From Phialocephala subalpina (taxonomy: Eukaryota; Ascomycota; Leotiomycetes; Helotiales; Mollisiaceae): a stretch of 64,000 nt of DNA. This document shows positions 31,637-44,531 of the stretch, piece after piece. The notes under the pieces were generated by a model. The model was not told where the DNA came from. It was given only the letters and a program-made list of their open reading frames with translations, and ran no database searches. Made by a program: the position numbers and the translations under genes. Every line of letters begins with the position of its first letter. The first letter of the stretch is position 1. The stretch spans positions 748,985 through 812,984 of the forward strand of contig FJOG01000008.1 of NCBI GenBank assembly GCA_900073065.1, read 5' to 3'.

Positions 31637-33399
31637 TATGATGTACTCAACAAGCCGAGAGATGGTAGCAGTTTGTGTTGGATCTTAAGAACTGTATGGG
31701 TCATGAAATTGTGTATTGCTGAAAGGCCAATTGACACCTGCTCATAGAGCTGACGATTGATGGAAATTAACAATTGAATAGGATCAGAGGTCTTAACACT
31801 GGCACCGAATGCTAAATTCTCTATCAAAGCGCGACGTTCAACTGATGAAGTGAAGTCGGAAATTCGGAAAGCAATGTAGGCGAAGATGTGAAGCCAACCA
31901 TTTTAGGCCTGTCGAGGGAACCCTTGCTTACCAATTTTGGCTAGAACATTAGTGATCATGCTGGGCATTCGCTGCATGTAAGTTACAAAGAATAACTTCC
32001 AACAATCTCAGTGCGAATCCACCTCACCTTTGTTTCTGATATGAGGTTTTGAGACCGACAGGCTGAAGTCTGAGACCACTCTCCTTATTGTGATGACAAG
32101 TCCAATTCGTGTCTATTTATAGACCTTTGGCATTTCAGCATTTCAGAAAGGGATTTGAAATATCGAGATCTGATCTTAGAGTTGCGAGTATCATTCTCTG
32201 CCAGTGCTAGAGTTGATATGCATTTCTTCAATATCGAGGAGAGCTGTTGATGAAAAATGCAGGGTAAGCGGGTTAGGGGCTAAGCGAGCGCGGGGTTCCG
32301 AAAGCGAGCAGAGGAAAAGGGGAAAATTGTAACCCGAAGACCTCGTTTCCATGATTTCCAATCAAAGATTCGCATTCGTCTGCATACAATACGCTCTCCA
32401 CTTAGCTCCAGCCTCAAAGCATGGCAGATTCATTAGCCTTATGATTCAGAAGGGAATGCAGCTTTGGCGCATTTGTAGGTTGGTAATGTCTTTCCTCAGC
32501 TCTAGGCTCTCTCAATCTAATTGTCTCTGAACAAGAAAGATCGCTTACTAGAAGATCGACTGGTAATACAGCTTTGGAACATTTTCATCTTCATAATGTC
32601 TATTCCCCACTTCTGTACAAAACGGAGGGCAGTCTCAATTTTCTTCACTCTCGAACACAAAGAACGAGGATTTGTTGGCAGCAAGACGATAGCAGAATGA
32701 ACTGACGAAAGCTACTCCACTACCCTCCAATCTTCATTCCGAGCTTCTAAACAATTGATAGTAAGTGCTACTTGACAACAAAGTTCCCACTCGTACTTTC
32801 AAACCCGGAAAAGTTGAGCAAATGCAAGGAAAAATATAGCAAGCAAATAAACTCTCTCTTTATCCTCCTATCTCAGCTGCTGTGCATACTAATCATAACA
32901 AAGGCCTCGGGAACAATTTCTCCCAATATTTCTTCGGATCCAGAACCAAGACGTCTCTCTGACTGGAGAGCAATGGCATGAAGGCTGTTTATATACCCTT
33001 TCAGGCCCAGGAACAATGAGTCATTTGGAATTTCCTGCTGACCTTGGAATATACCTTTGATAGATCGATTGGCACTTGCCAACCTCACCGACCAGACACC
33101 CAAGATAGAAGGAATAATTATATGCCTCTCGAGTAATTTACGAATTTTGTCAATTGCTATCAGCTTCTATATCCATCTTCATGCTCAAAGTGCCATGCAA
33201 ATGCCGCTGTTGAGTCTCTCGATCTAGGGGTATTGCGCACGCAAAGCACGGTTTTCTCATCCCATCGTTCCTAGCTCCATGCTCATAATTGAAATGCTCG
33301 CAAAAACCAAAACGCCGATCTAATCGCCATGCACGCAGAAATCAGCAGCGCTTCATAAAATCATCGACTCGTCATCTCTCATCATCTTCATAATCCCGC
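31637..33399. other. 1.8-kb intergenic region
   Basis: No gene recognised on either strand. Near 32262-32300 a cluster of related words (gggtaagcgggttaggggct and gcgcgggg) recalls the ACCCCGC boxes on the opposite strand. Confidence 0.35.
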
Positions 33400-35055
33400 T
33401 CACAACTTCTCAGCAGTCCCCTCCTTCTGCTTCAGAATCTCATTCCCAACCACCGCCTGCGTTGGTTCCGTGGCCTTCGTATCTTCGACGTTGCCACTGG
33501 CCTCTGCTTCATCATCCACATCCTTCATATCGTTAACACCTGTACTTAGCCAAGTCCATCCCCTCACTTCTTGATTCTTCCCAAATATCCTCGTATCGTC
33601 TCCTGTTTCTCCTGCTGATTTTCCTTCGAGCTCCATGTCTGCTGCTGATGTATTCGAGATTGGTACACCGTTTGAGCGCAGAAGTTGCAGCACTGCTCTG
33701 ACATTCAATTTCATTACTCTTTCTGGCTCTTGGCTTCCAAATACGTGTCTGGTGAGGCGGGGAAATAAGAGTCCGAAATCTGATTGTGACAGGTGCGCAG
33801 AACTCATAGCATAGAAGAAATTCGGCTCTGACCATTTCTTACTCTCCTCACTTGTGAAGTCGTAATTGCTCGAGCTAGGATCAGGAGACAGAAGTCGTTT
33901 GGTGGCCTTGAGGTGAACTCTCCAATCGTAGAAAGCTTGAGATTCAACTGCGAGAAGTGCGGAACCGCCTGGTCCACCAGGGGCGTAGCAAGGGAAAGGC
34001 TGGTCCCATAGCCAGCGGGTAGATTGGGCGCGGAGGGGGAGACACCAGATGTCGAGGAGGATTATTGGGGTTTGTGATGTGATCTGTGAGAGCAAAGGAG
34101 AGCGGGAGGAGGGAGAGAAGAGTACTTCGTAGTCTGATGGCGCTTCGTGGTTCTTTGGAGAGTAAAAGACTGTCTTGACGAATTGGGTGACGGTTGCTGC
34201 CCCGAAGGAATGGCCTGCGAAGGTTATTTTTCCGGGAGAGTGGACGTCCATCATTTCCTTGAATGGGGAGAGAGATGTAGATGAGGTGTTCAGGTTGTTT
34301 AGCTTCTCGCCAAGATCCAGCTTCAGCAAACTGTCGTGAATGAGGCCCAGCTCCCAGAGACGGATCTTCAATTGTGTGTTTCGACCAGCTTCTACCTCCG
34401 GACTGGGTGTATGCGAGTATCGCGTGTAGTCTACGGTCCTCTTCGCTTTCCGAGCCGCGGATTTCTCAGAAAGGGAATTGTTCGATGGTGCGTCGCGGAT
34501 GTACGAGATTGGAGCAGAACCATCCCGATGTTCCGGCGCAATCACGATCATACCATGACTAGCAACTGATCCAGCAAGGTGCGAGTATGCATTTCGATTC
34601 CCTCCCAAACCGTGCGAGAATATCATGACAGGCCATCTTCCGTTCGGGGTCGTGGGTTTGAGGATAGGGGCATTTTTCGAAACTGGAATCGCTATGGAAT
34701 GTAGATGGCGGGGGAAGAATCTGGGACGACCATTCAGTGAAGGTCTGCGGCATCAATTGTATTCTACTCACGAAATAAACTCTGCCAGCATGCTCCCCGC
34801 GCCCAAGAACCGTGTGTATGCCGAGACATGCTCTCGTTGTGGGTTTGGAAGCCAATTGACACTCTTCTTCTTGGATTCCGGATCGCAAGGATAGAAGACG
34901 CGGTATTGTATTGTCGAGATGAATTCGTCTGGTGCGGCAGTAGGTGATTCGAGTTCAGAGACAGGCAATTCGATGTCGATTGTGCCAACTTTGTGCGGAC
35001 CGGTGTATTCGGGGAAGACTGGGACAAGACCCAGTCGCGGAAGGTAGGAGGTCAT
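33400..35055 (-). CDS. Platelet-activating-factor acetylhydrolase-like serine esterase
   Basis: Alpha/beta hydrolase of the PAF-AH type (1-alkyl-2-acetylglycerophosphocholine esterase); family members remove short or oxidised acyl chains from phospholipids. Exons are 34772-35055 and 33400-34720; the 51-nt intron (gtgagt..cccag) joins TC to A as 'EFISFFPRHL'. The product is 534 aa. 'WPVMIFSHGLGGNRNAYSHL' contains the oxyanion turn, 'ITFAGHSFGAATVTQF' the nucleophile elbow (GxSxG), 'IILLDIWCLPL' the likely Asp strand, and 'FYAMSSAHLSQSDF' the likely catalytic His. The last 100 residues are acidic and disordered. No signal peptide, so probably intracellular. A GAA microsatellite lies upstream at 35368-35398. 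Confidence 0.9.
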
Positions 35056-38000
35056 GGTAGGCGCTTGATTGTAGTCAGAGTTTGAGTACTGAAAAAGAGA
35101 CAGAGAAAGGCAATTGTTTAAGAAAGTGCATGTACAATATGTCGCGACAAGAACAATTTGGAAACAATAAAAGAATGAAGAAGGACGTGGGAAGAAAATA
35201 TCACACACCTCGGCGGCGCAAACTGGCCAGTGATGGTTTCGCAATGGTCTCTCCTTGCTCGTGTGTACCTTGCCCAAAAGCGTCATTGTGGCGCAGGTAC
35301 TTTGCCAAGGAAATCAACCCGAGGAAAGAAAAAGAAAACAGAAAGTATTCCAGCATCTTTGTTGCGAAGAAGAAGAAGAAGAAGAAAAAAAAGAACAAAG
35401 TTGAAGATAATTCGAGAAGAGGTCGAGGTACTAAAGCACCCAAGTACTGTACAGTACTTTTGGTCCTCGCTTGAGCACTGGAGTGACGTATTTTGGCTGT
35501 TGCGACTCTCTTCACGATCCCTTCTTCCAACTCCATGATCTGCAGGAACAACACAACCGCCCCACGATGCGATTTGTATCACACGACACCTTGCCTGTCC
35601 AGCATGACGCCACGCAATCAAGACCGGAGATGCCGCCGGCTAGCAGGAGTTGCAGAGGACCGACCTGAAGGACAGCGGTGGTCGGAGGCTCGGAGCAAAA
35701 TAACCTCACCATTCACGGTCCGACTCGAGAGGGAAGCATGTGAAGTTGTTGCCGACTATCCCGCTTTCGTCATTGGCCCCGAGCAGAGTTTGCTGAGTAG
35801 CCTGGCAGTGAACACTTTGTGAAGAGTTTTACATGTCTAGTGGAATGTGACTCGCCGTGCGAGGTATGCAGCCAACTGGGCAAGTTTGCTCAAATGGTCT
35901 TGGAGGTACCAATTCTACAAAAGCTTTTTCGTGATTCGAGGGTTCTGTTTACGGTCGGTTCTTGATCGGGACTAGAGGAAAGGTTTGAGTCGAAACTTCA
36001 ATCCATTGCCGGCCATGAAGTCAAAATCTTCTTGCTTGCCTTGAGTCTCATCCCGCTCCGTGCAGGAATCATGCAGAATGGGCCATTTGTACCTGAACAA
36101 TTCGCGTTGATATTTGATTTCATAGGACATGAGCTCGTTTTAAGGAGGACATTAGTGTTTGTTTCGTTTGCAATACTACCCTGCGGGACTTGAGGGGTCT
36201 GCAATTCATCGTTGAACTTTCTGTGCCCACGTCCTTCAATGACTCGCTCGAAGGACATAGCTCCGCGAGTTCTAGCAAAATAAGAATGTTTCCGAGGTCT
36301 CGAAACGCCCATGTCAACTCAATTGATGTCTCGATGAACTTTGGAGGTTCATTGAGTGGGCGTTCTGCCTTTTTGCCGTCCTGCGGATGCCCTCGTCGAC
36401 GAGACATGAAAACATCTTGCGAACTTCACTTCAATGATTATGCTCGCTTTTTTTCAAATAACTGACGAGGAAGTCAAAACAAGCTTTGGGATGGATAGCT
36501 GTTCTCAAGGGACTCAATTCTGATCGCTGATGGCTGTGAACGTCAGCCAAAAATGTGGTGCAAATTTCATCTTCCAAAGGAGCGCTGCAGCTAGACTACA
36601 ATGCATCGCGTCATCGACTTTCGTGGCCCTCCTCATGTTCATGCCACTTGGCCGTCCAAGCTCTCTATGAATTGCCTTAGTCTGAGTCTTTCTGATCGTC
36701 TTGCTGATCATCCTGATCACGGACCCAACAGCATGAAGAGGCGCGAATGTGGCTGCAGTTCCTTCACGCTTCGGATTATTCCCAAGTCGTTGCACCATAT
36801 GTGGAGATTGATATGCCGGGATTTAATTCAGACAGCATCTTCAGATGAGTCTGTGGGCAAGGGACAGTGGTAGCCTCAACCTGAGGAGATCGCGTCCGAT
36901 ATCACTAAGTGGTTCATCAATTCTCATGATACTGCTGAGAAATATCATATCAATTCCTCATATCAATTCTTCACTATTCATTTTGCGTCAATTGCTGTTG
37001 GGCATCAAAATTTTAACGTTATTCAACAAGCTTTCTCTCTGCACAAATCATCATCCATACTTTTTCCTAACCCCACTGAACTTAAAGCCCCAACCAATCT
37101 TGAGAACTTCATAAAGGCTATACATAGCCAACATATCAAGGTGTTTCCTTGTCTTCATACAACTCCCGTCTGACCAATGTGTTCGGAGTTACCAAAGCTC
37201 AAGGCCTCGTCACTTCTTGGTTTTCCCATTGGAACGCATCGCACGGACAATACTCGTCCTTTCCGTACTCGGGACCCTAGTGTCAACCAACGGGCGATCA
37301 AGAAGGTATCTCCACATGCTCAAAATGAGAAACTTCGCACGACGGATTGAATTTTAACCAGAAGGTTTTTGCGATACCTCCTTGCATTGAACTCCCAGAT
37401 AGCGATGTTGTGCTTTTGCGGTTAGCTGCGCAGGTCGCTACTTGGCGTTGTGTATTTCGTTGGAGTGGAGAGAAAGTTACCGTTAGTCGAACTGGAGTCA
37501 GCACCAACGACAAGGAAAACTTTGCGATCAGCCGCGAATTGAAAGAGTTCGGTACTTGATAGAATATTCCGCATGCCGTTCTATTTCTCAATTAAGATCT
37601 CCAAGATTCCCGATCCATCCCAGCTCTCGCCGTCCAATCAAGCATTTGAAACGGCTTACGTCCGTCCCAAACGGAAGGCGCACCAGGCCCATTATATGGG
37701 CCTAAGGACGCCCTCTCAGATCTTATCGCAACATCAACAGACGAGAGTTCGAAACTTTATGCTTTTTGGTCTCAGACTCGAGAAGTTCAGGCAAGGCTTT
37801 ATTTTCTGCGGACTATTTCATGCATTTCTGCATTCTTGCTGGCCCCCACATGCTACGTGTGCGTCACTTGTTTCGGCCGACAAACATGTTTCCACTTCCC
37901 AATCTTCGTCTCCAGTATGTTATTGGGATGTGTCCTCGATCTGGCCAATGTTGGTCTATTGTTCTTGGGTTTGGTGGTGTCTTGGCTCGAGTTGATGTTC

Positions 38001-38139
38001 AATCTGACCCTCGTCTGTTCTTACTGACGCTGGCTCGTCAACATCAATGATTCTTGCTGCAGACCTGTTGAACAGGCTGGCACTGCACAAGATCATTTAA
38101 TTCATTACGGTTCTTTTAATACATGATTATTAATGAGAT
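35056..38139. other. 3.1-kb gene-poor region
   Basis: No supported gene. It includes a purine microsatellite (35368-35398). Open stretches of 90-140 codons at 35082-35474, 35998-36407 and 37573-37995 lack recognisable domains and overlap each other on both strands. Confidence 0.4.
35368..35398 (+). repeat. GAA/A-rich microsatellite
   Basis: Runs of gaa repeated about seven times followed by poly-A, in the upstream region of the PAF-AH-like gene. On the gene strand it is a T/C tract. Confidence 0.7.
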
Positions 38140-40155
38140 ATGAGCGATGGGAATGCAGGGCGAGACGGTCTTCCAAATGACGCTATGAACGGGAAGCTTG
38201 CAAATGGTGGGCAGCAGCAGCATTGCAATGGTGGTGCGGCGGGGGAACATGGAGGTGGGAATGCAGAATTTGGATGTGGGGTGTTTCCTTTCAATTGGGG
38301 ACATCATTCTGCGAAGGCACCGCAGACTGTTACGGTTACGAAAACGCTTTCTCCGACTGTGGGAGGGTTGTCGACTACTTCGAGGGCAGTGGCGTCTGCT
38401 TCGTCTCTAGCAAAATCCTCTGCTTCTTCCCGAATACCAGCAACCGCATCCTCAGCTTCAGCAATACGGAGCTCGGTCTCACCACAATCGATCATCTCTC
38501 TCTTCTCTTCTGCGACCGCCAGCCCTCGTTCATCTCCTTCAACTTCGATCCGATCCGCATCAAAATCCGCTGCACCTCTTTCTCAAACCTCCACGCTCCA
38601 ACGCTCTACTCTCTCGACATCAAAAGCCTCCTCAACCCTCGCAATCCCCCTCTCCGCCTCTTCACAATCACCAAAAGGAATATCCACTATCGTCTCCTCA
38701 AACCTCTCCACCACGCCCTCAGCATCCACCTCTCCCAAACCCTCCTCATCTGCCGCCATAGCAAACTCAGCAACCTTCGTCACGGCCCTCTCAATAACCG
38801 CCCCCTACCCCTCCACATTATCCAAATTCTTCCCCAAACCTACCGCAGGTGCCAATCCACTCGCAGACGTCCTACCCCAAGGACTCGGTCCCGAATCTGC
38901 AGCTGGCCAACAAGCATCACAAGAAGGTGGCATCATCGCCGGCGTCTTATTCGGCGTCTTAATCCTCGCATCCATATTGGTGGCGTTCTTATACACCCGA
39001 TGGCGGAAGAAGAGGGCAGATTTGGAGCATCGAAGGAGTATTGGGAGTTTAAGCTTAAATGGAGATTTTGGCGGAGATGATAAGGTTCCCATTCTTGAAC
39101 GGTTTAGAAAGAGTATGAGGGGGGGTAAGGAGATGAAGATGCGAGGCGGAGGTAGAGATAGTGGAGGGACACTCACTGGCTCTCTTCGTACTCGCGATTC
39201 TAGGTTCAGGAGGAGGGAGAGTTCATCGCCTGGTGAAGCATACAGCACGAACAAAGAGTTTGGTGGAGGGATGGGCATGAGTGGTGCGTTGGAGAGTTAT
39301 CCATACCCGCAAGATTGGGACCCCGAAAAAGATAGGATGATTACGACCCCTGCTCCTGCTTTCGCTCCTCTCCGCGCCAATCGCTCGAGTTCACTGTACA
39401 GCGGCTCGATACTGAACGCATTATCCGAACCCATGACACCCGAAGTCCCTCCCCGCAACCCAAAGAGGGGCATGAGCCTTAACTTCGGTTTCGACACCAA
39501 TGTTTCTTCGGATCAATACGGAGCCAACGCAGCAGTTCAGAGATCAGCAAGTGAGCCAAAACGTGGTCTTCCCGAACGACCTTCCTGGCGCAAAGAGAGA
39601 ACCGAACAATGGCCCCGCACCATAGAAGATTTCCGCCGATCTCGAAACATGGGAGACAATATGCGCCGTGGTCGACCCCTATCCGAAGGAGAGAGAACAG
39701 TCTACACGGTCGTCGCCCCCTCTTTCAGAGACGAAGACGAGATGGAAGTCAAGGTGTACAAAGAATCATCATGGGGAGGCAACAACCCTTTCCTCGATAA
39801 ACGAGACAGCGGCAAGTCTGGTGTGGGAAGTGATGGGAAGAAGGATTCTGAGCCAGAATTAGGTATTCTGCATATCGGAATCCGGGGTTCTGATGCTCGG
39901 GGCGCTTGGCGAAGCAGTAATTGGAAAGATAGTGGACTGGGAAAGGAGACTTGGGGTGGGAATACAGGGTATGGTGGGTTTGAGGATTGGAAAGATGAGG
40001 CTGTGGTTGAGGAGAGGGCGGTTGATACTGTTAGTGTTTGGAGTGAGGCGGAGAGGTATGAGGAGATGAGGAGGGGGTATAAGGGGAAGATTCGGTTTGG
40101 GATGGGGGTTCAGAGGCGGCTTACTGCGGAGTCGAGGTATAGGGATATGGTTTGA
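38140..40155 (+). CDS. Ser-rich single-pass membrane protein (sensor-like), unknown
   Basis: Single-exon ORF of 671 aa. A short Gly/Asn/His-rich start with two Cys (about 29-46) is followed by a Ser/Thr/Ala-rich stretch (about 65-260), likely O-glycosylated. One membrane helix covers about residues 264-286 ('GIIAGVLFGVLILASILVAF') with a positive stop-transfer (YTRWRKKRADLEHRR). A roughly 385-residue cytoplasmic tail is rich in Arg/Gly/Ser. Layout recalls Wsc/Mid2-like wall-stress sensors, but no WSC domain is present. I find no signal peptide at this ATG, so an upstream exon may be missing or the helix acts as signal-anchor. A conflicting 285-codon open frame in +3 is a shadow. Confidence 0.72.
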   Translation: MSDGNAGRDGLPNDAMNGKLANGGQQQHCNGGAAGEHGGGNAEFGCGVFPFNWGHHSAKAPQTVTVTKTLSPTVGGLSTTSRAVASASSLAKSSASSRIPATASSASAIRSSVSPQSIISLFSSATASPRSSPSTSIRSASKSAAPLSQTSTLQRSTLSTSKASSTLAIPLSASSQSPKGISTIVSSNLSTTPSASTSPKPSSSAAIANSATFVTALSITAPYPSTLSKFFPKPTAGANPLADVLPQGLGPESAAGQQASQEGGIIAGVLFGVLILASILVAFLYTRWRKKRADLEHRRSIGSLSLNGDFGGDDKVPILERFRKSMRGGKEMKMRGGGRDSGGTLTGSLRTRDSRFRRRESSSPGEAYSTNKEFGGGMGMSGALESYPYPQDWDPEKDRMITTPAPAFAPLRANRSSSLYSGSILNALSEPMTPEVPPRNPKRGMSLNFGFDTNVSSDQYGANAAVQRSASEPKRGLPERPSWRKERTEQWPRTIEDFRRSRNMGDNMRRGRPLSEGERTVYTVVAPSFRDEDEMEVKVYKESSWGGNNPFLDKRDSGKSGVGSDGKKDSEPELGILHIGIRGSDARGAWRSSNWKDSGLGKETWGGNTGYGGFEDWKDEAVVEERAVDTVSVWSEAERYEEMRRGYKGKIRFGMGVQRRLTAESRYRDMV

Positions 40156-41544
40156 GGTGGGCGGGCAGACGAGATACGAGCTACGATTTCTTTTTCTTGG
40201 TATTTTGGCGTTCAGATTCTAGCGAATATCCGTGCAAGGTCATGGATCTTAGCTTTTCTTGTTCATGTTTGCGTTTAGCGTATACCCCGCATCTTAATTG
40301 TTACACCGCGCGAAGACAGAAGGCAAAAGAACAACGCTGTGCGTTGAGGGCTAGACAAAATTTCCTTCTTGTTTTTGATAGAGGGGTGGAGTGGGAGATG
40401 AGGGGTGCTTCGCTTCTTGTATATACGTATATAATAACTGGGTGTTAGATTGTGAATATAATGGAAATTATTAATTAATAGTCTCGTTTTTGGTGTAGGT
40501 ACAGGTGGAGAGGTAGCATATTAGAGTGGAAGTGCAGGGTTCACCTGATCAAGGTTGATCCTCTCCATTCCATTCCACTTGGGAACTAAAGGAGACAGGT
40601 AGCACTATGAGATCGGAAAGTTGCCCGCTATTCAAAGCGGTTTGTTCTTTCTGCAGCCAAAGTCATCTTTGTTTCCAAGACGTAAGGCTTGAATAAGAAG
40701 TTGCCAGATTGTTTTTCAACTTGCATAGATTTAGAAGGTATTTAAGTTTTTGATGGCCCATTCCATAACTCAATGCTCGGAGCCGGAAACGATCTCTCCA
40801 ACAAGAATTGTCTTTCTTTCCTTTCGTGTACTTGACCAACCTCGCAATCTTTCTTGCAGCAAGTAAGAATAATTTTTGGCACGGGTGTGGAGAAAATCTT
40901 CTAGATAAAGGAATTCTGCTGTCAAGCCAAACATGTGTTGTCAAATTAAAATCAGGCCTCGAACAGAAGTAGAATGTTCGGAGAAGACCTCAAGTTCGGG
41001 TTGAACATCCCCCTATTTCTCGCTTAGATTGTATTTATTCCGTATCCCTTCACATGACTTGATTTCTTATCAATTTTCTTCTCGCCGCCTCAACCACTGC
41101 CGACTAGGGGTCTCGTAGTTTTCACTTTATCGATTGGTTGGGTCGAATCAAGGTTCTCCAAGGGCTTAACCCACCCGAGCAGTCGCCAGGTGCCGGAGTG
41201 CTTGGCACCTGCCTCATTGGTGCAATCCCGTTCTACCGAATGAGCCTTGATCCAAAATTTTGTGCAGGGTTTGCCGATAAAAAGTTTCATGCCAATGAGA
41301 TGCAGCGTTGAGAATGGCACGCCATTTATCAATGGGTACAAATCTCACCCTGAAGTACGTACAAGAAAGGGTCTACCCGCGATAAGAAGGACCAAAAACG
41401 CGATAATGGTAACGTAGCACGAGCGAGGAGGAATAGGATCGTATATGACGGTCACCTGGCGCAGCACAAAGATGAAGTTTGGAACTCTCGACTTCATTCC
41501 TTTTTGATATTGAGGCGGCAGGAGAGCCAAAAGCTTGAATCGCC
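40156..41544. other. 1.4-kb intergenic region
   Basis: Promoter of the OPT transporter. It has a perfect 8-bp hairpin stem caggtgcc/ggcacctg around 41187-41213 (loop of 9 nt), with no tRNA-like fold I could complete. No gene seen. Confidence 0.4.
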
Positions 41545-44531
41545 ATGTCTTCAATCCCGATCGAGAAGCACCCCGCCGTTGAGGACTTCACAGAGAAATT
41601 GACTCATGACATCTCGAAGGAGAAGATAGGTGATGTAGGCCACACTAATTCTCATCACTTGTCGCTTGCAATTAACTAGGAGCTTCAGACAAGCTGCGAA
41701 ACGGCTCTTGATGTATCCCTTGACCAGATTGAGGCGTGAGTACAGATCTCCACGCACGCTTTTATAATCTGACGACGACAGGGACTTGAATGTGACCGAG
41801 GATGACCTCCTTGAGGCCAAAGAACATGCGAAGGACCTCAGTCTCGAGGAAACCCGACAGGTATTCTCCGTATTTCCTGGCTTTTGGTTTGTGACGTTGA
41901 CTTTGATTCACAGATGATGATCAAAGTTCTCAAAGTTCACGAGAAAGACCCAAACTTCTCTGTCTTAGTACTCGACAAGATCAATGAGTTCCTTGGAAAT
42001 CCAGACGTCTTTGAGCACCCCGAGAAGCATGCCGATCTCATTTATGAGATGAAAACAGAGGCGGCTTTGATCACAAATAACTCTCCCTATGCCGAGGTGC
42101 GAGCTGTAGTCGACAACACGGATGATGTGAACATGCCTTCTTCGACGATCAGAGCTTGGGTAAGTGGCTTCCGAGGTTCCAAGAATTTCATTCCTCGAGT
42201 AATACTGATTGCGACGCAGGTCATAGGTCTTCTGTTCGTTGTTGCGCTGGCTTTCATCAATCAATTGTTCTCAATTCGACAACCTCAGATCACGGTCCTT
42301 GCTAATGTAGCACAATTGCTCTGCTACCCCGTTGGAAAGGCAGCTGAGGCGCTCCTTCCTGACTGGGGCTTCACAATCTTCGGATCCCGACACAGTTTAA
42401 ATCCCGGCAAGTTCTCGACAAAGGAACACATGTTAATCACTATCATGGCCAGTGTCGGGTATTCCACACCGTACACGGACAACATAATCTGGTCCCAGTA
42501 TCTTCCTCAGTACTTCAATCAAAGTTACGCAGGTCACTTCGGGTACCAGATCTTGATTGCACTTTCTACCAACTTCATCGGCTACGGTATTGCGGGCATT
42601 TGCAGGAGGTTCCTCGTTTACCCCGCATAGTAAGTGACCCTCCTTCAATTTTCCACAACTCTCGACCTGCAGCATACCGTGCTAACTCAAAAATCAATAG
42701 CTGCGTATGGCCTGCATCTCTAGTCACTATTGCCCTGAACGATGCTTTCCACACCGAGAAAAATATCTCGGTTCCTGGCCCATTGAAGAGAATGTTCACA
42801 ACTTCGCGTCTCAGATTCTTTTGCTATGCTTTCGCAGCCATGTTCGTGTGGTTTTGGTTCCCCGACTACCTCTTTCAGGTATTGAGTATCTTCAACTGGA
42901 TGTCTTGGATTGCTCCCAACAATACGAATCTCAACACTGTCGTCGGATTTAACAACGGTGTTGGAATCAATCCACTCCCAACATTCGATTGGAATGTTCT
43001 ACTTTGGGATTCACCTCCCCAAGATCCTCTGGTGGTTCCATTCTTCAACACCATCAACAAGTTTGTCGGTTCGTTCTTCTCCGCATTTGTTGTACTTGGT
43101 ATTTGGTACACAAACACCTACCACACCGGCTACCTCCCAGTCAACTCTAACAGAGTCTTCGACCATTTTGGAGATCTGTTCAATGTTTCTAGAGCAATCA
43201 ATGAGAAGGGACTGTTCGACGCCGAGAAATACGAAGCATATTCACCGGCCTACTTGTCAGCTGGCTACGCTACCCTCTATCTGTTCTTCTTCGCTATATA
43301 CACCGCCACCATCTCATACGCGTACTTGTATCACCGTCACGAAATCGCAATGGGTTTCCGCAACCTTTTCAACAGCTTCCGCAAGAATAAGGACACCGAA
43401 TACGAGTATACAGATGTCCACAATCGTCTTATGGCAGCGTATCCAGAAGTCCCGGAATGGTGGTACTTGATCACGCTTGTTTTTGCAATAGCTTTAGGGT
43501 GTGCAGCAATTGGCGGGTGGGAAACATATACTACTGTTGGTGTTGTGTTCTACGGTATTGCTTTGTGTCTTGTCTTCGTCATCCCCATTGGTATCATCAA
43601 GGCAATTACTGGCCTTGAAGTCACCTTAAATGTCCTCGCGGAGTTCATTGGTGGGTCTTGGGCTGAAGGCAACGCGCTGGCGATGAACTTCTTCAAGAGT
43701 TATGGGTATACGCTAATGCTTGCCTAATCATGAAGGAAATGCTGACAAGAAGATTGCAGATACGTCACCTGCAGTCACGCCCTCCGTTTCGCCAACGATC
43801 TGAAGCTCGCCCACTACGTTAAAGTCCCTCCAAAACATACATTCTGGGCCCAAATGATCGCAACGATCGTCTCCAGCTTGGTCTGCACCGGAGTTCTTAA
43901 CTTTCAAATGAACCAAATCGAGGGTGTCTGCACCACAACCCAAAAGGATCACTACACCTGCCCTGGTATCAACCAATTCTTTACAGCAGCAGTCTTGTGG
44001 GGCACTATTGGTCCAAAGAAGGTCTTTGGCAAAGGAGGGCAATACTCTGCTTTGCTTGTTGGATTCCCGCTGGGGTTGGTTCTACCGTTTGTGGTTTACT
44101 GGTTCCAGAGGAAGTTTCCAAGGCAAAGCTGGTTGAGGCAGGTTCATGTTGTGGCTATCATGTATGGGGCTATTACGTGGGCGCCGTACAATGTTAGTTA
44201 CACTTGGCCTGCTGTACCTATTGCTTGGTTGAGCATGATTTATTTCAAGAGGAGATTCTTGCCGTTCTGGTCGAAGGTATGCCCTCGTTCTTTTACTGTT
44301 TTGGGATGGATGCTGACTCGAATTTAGTACAACTATGTTCTCTCGGCTGCGTTCTCCTCCGCCATTGCTATTGCAGCCATCATCATATTCTTCGGTCTGC
44401 AATGGACAGAGACTAGCGTTGATTGGTGGGGGAATGATGTGAGCTACCAGGGCTGTGAGGGAACGCCTTGTTTGAGATTTACTCTCCCGGAAGGAGAATA
44501 CTTTGGTCCGAAAGTGGGTGATTTCCATTAG
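41545..44531 (+). CDS. OPT-family oligopeptide transporter
   Basis: Plasma-membrane proton-coupled importer of small peptides (glutathione or metal-chelate substrates occur in the family). Eight exons: 41545-41634, 41680-41735, 41782-41860, 41914-42159, 42220-42629, 42701-43705, 43760-44276, 44328-44531; 868 aa. Introns are 45-71 nt, all GT..AG. The fourth (42160-42219, 60 nt) is stop-free and in frame; removing it restores 'STIRAWVIGLLFVV'. Typical motifs are 'KVLKVHEKDPNFSVLVLDK', 'NPGKFSTKEHMLITIMASVG', 'LPVNSNRVFDHFGDLFNVSR', 'YPEVPEWWYL' and 'QDPLVVPFFNTINKF'. About 12-14 hydrophobic helices follow the soluble N-terminus. Length is normal for fungal OPTs. Substrate cannot be inferred. 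Confidence 0.94.

Noticed and set aside
37573..37995. 140-codon plus-strand frame with hydrophobic C-terminus
   Set aside because: Overlaps two other open frames of similar quality; no signal peptide or domain.
38223..39080. 285-codon open frame on the plus strand
   Set aside because: Lies inside the 671-codon gene in another frame; composition follows the Ser/Arg bias of the real frame and it has no domain.
41150..41280. tRNA-like words (ggctcattcggtagaac on the minus strand)
   Set aside because: D-arm-like sequence only; no acceptor stem or T-arm in the right place.
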